Below, piece after piece: positions 61,446-64,000 of a stretch of DNA of 64,000 bases. This stretch comes from Mangrovimicrobium sediminis (GTDB taxonomy: Bacteria; Pseudomonadota; Gammaproteobacteria; Pseudomonadales; Halieaceae): the NCBI RefSeq assembly GCF_004745945.1, contig NZ_SRLE01000006.1:62001-126000 (forward strand), given 5' to 3'. The notes below the pieces were generated by a model, which made no database searches, was not told where the DNA came from, and saw only the letters and a list, made by a program, of their open reading frames with translations. A program made the translations under genes and the position numbers. Position 1 is the first letter of the stretch, and the number at the start of each line of letters is the position of its first letter.

Positions 61446-64000
61446 TCAGATCCCCATGCCGTCGGAGCGATCCAGCTGTTGCAGGAACCGGATCAACTTG
61501 CGACGGCGCTTGTCACCAAGGGTATTCACCACCGTATGCACCTCGGCCAGGGCCTCGGCTTCCTCGGTGCTGATGGTGATGTCGTCGATCAACACCGTGT
61601 CCTGGTTGCTGGCCGGGGCCAGCTCAAAGGTCAGGGTATTGGCGCCCCGGTCCAACTGCACCGCAAAGATGGTTTCCTCGAAGGCCACATCGACACCCTG
61701 CATGGTGGGCAGCGGGCGCAGCGAGTTGCTGTACTGACGCGAGTTGACCGACAGGTTCAGCAGGGAATCCTTGCTCGATGAACCGTAGCGCACACGAATG
61801 TAGGCGGTGCGATTGTCGAAGGACGAATCGGTAGAGACACGCACATAGCCGTTGTCGCCCAGGCGCACACCGGCGCCACGGCGCAGGTAGGAGAACCCGT
61901 CTGGCTCGAACACCGAGGCGCCACCGCCGAGCGAGGCATCCTCCGCCTGTACCACGTCGCCACCCACGGTGTAGAAGATGTCTTCAATCGAGTCCGCGCT
62001 GCCGTCGTGCATGTACGGCTCGGTGTTGAACAGGCCCGGCAGGGAGGGCGTCATGATGCCAGGCAGCGGACCGCCCAGGCGCATGCCGGAGTACTCGCGC
62101 AGGGTGCCGACATCGTGCATGGCGCCGTCGGTGTACATCGAGCCGGAGTGACAGCTGTCGCAACCGAGTTTCTCGAACAGCTGCTGGCCCTTCTTACCCT
62201 GGGACGTCATCGAGGTGGCCGACTTGCGATAGGGGCTGCGATCCAGCTTGCTCGCATCCAGACTGGTAACGTAGGCGGCCAGCGCATCGAGATCGGCACT
62301 GTAGCCCGCTTTCGAGGCACCCAGGGACGCCGCGGTGGAGGCAAACGCCTGGTCGCCCATCAGGCCGCGGCCGAGGAAGCGGTTGCGGATATCCAGCTCG
62401 AAATCCTGGACCTCATCGAAGTTGCCGGACCAGTGCAGGTTGCCGTGCAGGTTGCCGGCGGTACCGTTGAGCGAGATGTTGTTGCGCAGGCCTTCACCGC
62501 GGCCGGTAAAGTCATACACCCGCCCGTCCTGGCCGCCACTTTCGTGACAGGTGGCGCAGCTGATATAACCCTCGGCGCTCATGCGGCCGGTGACCTCGCC
62601 CTCCTCGTCGAGACCGTATGAGGCGTTGTAGAAAATCTGCTTGCCCTTGAGCACCTGTGCGCTGAGAACCTCGCTCTCCACGGTGCCGACGGTCAACTTG
62701 TCGGGGTTGACCACATTACCGTTGAGCAGGTTGGCGACATCCACCATCGTGACACTGCGCCCGGTGAAGTTTTTCGCCAGCAGTTGCTTGGAGGCGTAGT
62801 CGAGCAACAGCCCCTGCGGCGCGAGGCCAGTGGTGATCTTGCTCACCGAGGAGCCCAGCGCCCCGGTCTCGGGATTGCGGTCGAACACGCTGACCTGGTT
62901 GTTGCCCTGCATGGCGACGAACAGGTAGCCGCCGTTGGGAGCAATCGCCAGTGCCGAGGGCGAATCGCCATTGTCGAAGTCCACCCGGCCGGCGGGGATT
63001 TCCGCACCGGCGGCGAGATCGATTTTGGCGGCGAAGGTACGCACGGTGTTGTCCTCGTCGAGGTCCTCGTTGCCGTAGATCAGGCCGCGCGAGGTGTTGT
63101 CCTTCTTGCCCACCACGTAGGCGTAGCGATCCTCCGGGTCGATGATGATCGCGGCCAGGTAGTTGGGCACGCCGCGCCCGTTGTCCACTGCGTCCGGCAC
63201 CAGGTTTTCACCGAGACGTATTTTTTTATTCAGGGTCATGTCGCTGGTTTTGATATCCCAGACCAGGCCCCAGTTGCGGTTGGAGATATAGCGGGTCGCC
63301 AGCAGCCGGCTGCCGTCGCCGGTGAGCGCCAGCGCGCGCACGCTCGGCATGCGGTCCAGTTCGCCAACCACGTTGCGGCTGTTGGTATCGATCTTGACGA
63401 CCTTGCCCGCTGACGCCAGGGCGATGTAGGCATAGCGGCCGCTGCGGTCGATGACAATGCCCTGGGGCGCGGCGCCGTAGCCGAGGTTGATTCGCTGGGC
63501 GACGTTGCCCTGCTCATCGACCACCGCGACCGAGTCCTCGTCGTGCAGGGTGACCCAGGCGTAGCCGGCGCCATCGGTGGCCACCGAGCGCGGGTTGGCG
63601 CCGATGTAGTACTCGCCAACCACTTGCTGCAGGCCGATGTCCAGTTTGGCGATAGTGCCGTTGTCCGGGTTGACCGCCCAGGCGCTGAAACCGTCTCGGG
63701 TGAGCGCCATCTGTGTACTCAGCAGCGGCTGCTCGGTCGCCTCGGGGATGCTGGAGACGGAAAAATTCACCGATGCGGTGCTGGTCGCACCATCGGGGTC
63801 GCGGACCTGGGCAGTCAGGGTATAGGCACCCGGCTCCGCGTAGGTAAAGGACATCGTGCTGCTCGCCGACCAGGGGCTGTAGCTCTCCCCGTCGGCGGAG
63901 CGGAAGCGGAATTGCAGCGAGTCGCCATCCGCGTCGGTGGCCTGGGCAATCGCGGTTGCCTGCTCCCCGACCAGCAATCCCTGGGCGGGTGACACCGCCA
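61446..64000 (-). CDS. Secreted di-haem cytochrome c with Ig and beta-propeller domains (partial)
   Basis: The reading frame is open to the window edge, so the N-terminus is missing and no start can be given. The visible 850 residues hold a PKD/Ig-like domain (about 1-85), a YVTN-type seven-bladed propeller (about 95-440) and a cytochrome c peroxidase/MauG-like part. The two haem motifs are CATCH (62544-62558) and CDSCH (62148-62162), with a YMHDGSADSIED stretch as in that family. A C-terminal carbohydrate-binding-like beta domain follows (about 705-815). It probably oxidises or transfers electrons at the cell surface or periplasm. The substrate is unknown. Its terminator is downstream. Confidence 0.85.
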   Translation of the reverse strand, partial: AVSPAQGLLVGEQATAIAQATDADGDSLQFRFRSADGESYSPWSASSTMSFTYAEPGAYTLTAQVRDPDGATSTASVNFSVSSIPEATEQPLLSTQMALTRDGFSAWAVNPDNGTIAKLDIGLQQVVGEYYIGANPRSVATDGAGYAWVTLHDEDSVAVVDEQGNVAQRINLGYGAAPQGIVIDRSGRYAYIALASAGKVVKIDTNSRNVVGELDRMPSVRALALTGDGSRLLATRYISNRNWGLVWDIKTSDMTLNKKIRLGENLVPDAVDNGRGVPNYLAAIIIDPEDRYAYVVGKKDNTSRGLIYGNEDLDEDNTVRTFAAKIDLAAGAEIPAGRVDFDNGDSPSALAIAPNGGYLFVAMQGNNQVSVFDRNPETGALGSSVSKITTGLAPQGLLLDYASKQLLAKNFTGRSVTMVDVANLLNGNVVNPDKLTVGTVESEVLSAQVLKGKQIFYNASYGLDEEGEVTGRMSAEGYISCATCHESGGQDGRVYDFTGRGEGLRNNISLNGTAGNLHGNLHWSGNFDEVQDFELDIRNRFLGRGLMGDQAFASTAASLGASKAGYSADLDALAAYVTSLDASKLDRSPYRKSATSMTSQGKKGQQLFEKLGCDSCHSGSMYTDGAMHDVGTLREYSGMRLGGPLPGIMTPSLPGLFNTEPYMHDGSADSIEDIFYTVGGDVVQAEDASLGGGASVFEPDGFSYLRRGAGVRLGDNGYVRVSTDSSFDNRTAYIRVRYGSSSKDSLLNLSVNSRQYSNSLRPLPTMQGVDVAFEETIFAVQLDRGANTLTFELAPASNQDTVLIDDITISTEEAEALAEVHTVVNTLGDKRRRKLIRFLQQLDRSDGMGI

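Overview
The window looks like a chromosomal segment of a marine, high-GC gammaproteobacterium of the Halieaceae/OM60 (Cellvibrionales) type. This is inferred from gene order and protein character, not from a database search. From der to secD the order (der-bamB-yfgM-hisS-ispG-rodZ-pilF-rlmN-ndk-iscX-fdx-hscA-hscB-iscA-iscU-iscS-iscR-trmJ-suhB-secF-secD) follows the conserved Pseudomonas arrangement. It is followed by a purL/mltF/tadA block that lies elsewhere in Pseudomonas.

Layout. 0-2.7 kb: a minus-strand cassette of a HAMP-only membrane protein, a type IV pilin-like protein and a thioredoxin lipoprotein. 2.8-9.2 kb: carbon and lipid metabolism, with isocitrate lyase, a tandem CaiB/BaiF CoA-transferase fusion and a Marinobacter-type alcohol-forming fatty acyl-CoA reductase. 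9.2-14.2 kb: a seven-gene minus-strand operon of two small membrane proteins, a GIN-domain (DUF2807) protein, a YtrA-type GntR regulator, an ABC ATPase, its permease and an unusual NRAMP-like transporter. 14.3-33.3 kb: housekeeping genes for ribosome assembly, outer-membrane assembly, isoprenoid synthesis, the ISC iron-sulfur system with a recognisable IscR site at its promoter, and Sec translocation. 33.4-39.4 kb: purL, mltF, tadA.

39.7-64 kb is the accessory, cell-surface part. It starts with a 2231-residue secreted protein: a PQQ-type sugar dehydrogenase domain followed by PKD, LamG-like and cadherin-like modules, including two back-to-back units of exactly 513 residues. A sulfotransferase gene is coupled to it by ATGA. 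Next comes a minus-strand exopolysaccharide operon: EpsA-type LuxR regulator, polyprenyl-phosphate sugar phosphotransferase, a tiny PEP-CTERM-like protein, Wza-like exporter, outer-membrane beta-barrel, Wzz/GumC chain-length protein and a BY-type kinase. A PrsT-like TPR lipoprotein is divergent from epsA. A Wzy/ligase-like membrane protein is translationally coupled to a secreted putative glycoside hydrolase with RTX repeats. The last gene, cut by the window edge, encodes a secreted di-haem cytochrome with a beta-propeller.

The surface genes resemble the polysaccharide half of an exosortase/PEP-CTERM (XrtA) system, but no exosortase, flippase or additional glycosyltransferase is in the window. 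The least explained parts are this reduced PEP-CTERM-like locus, the seven-gene YtrA/GIN/ABC/NRAMP operon and the pilin/HAMP/thioredoxin cassette.
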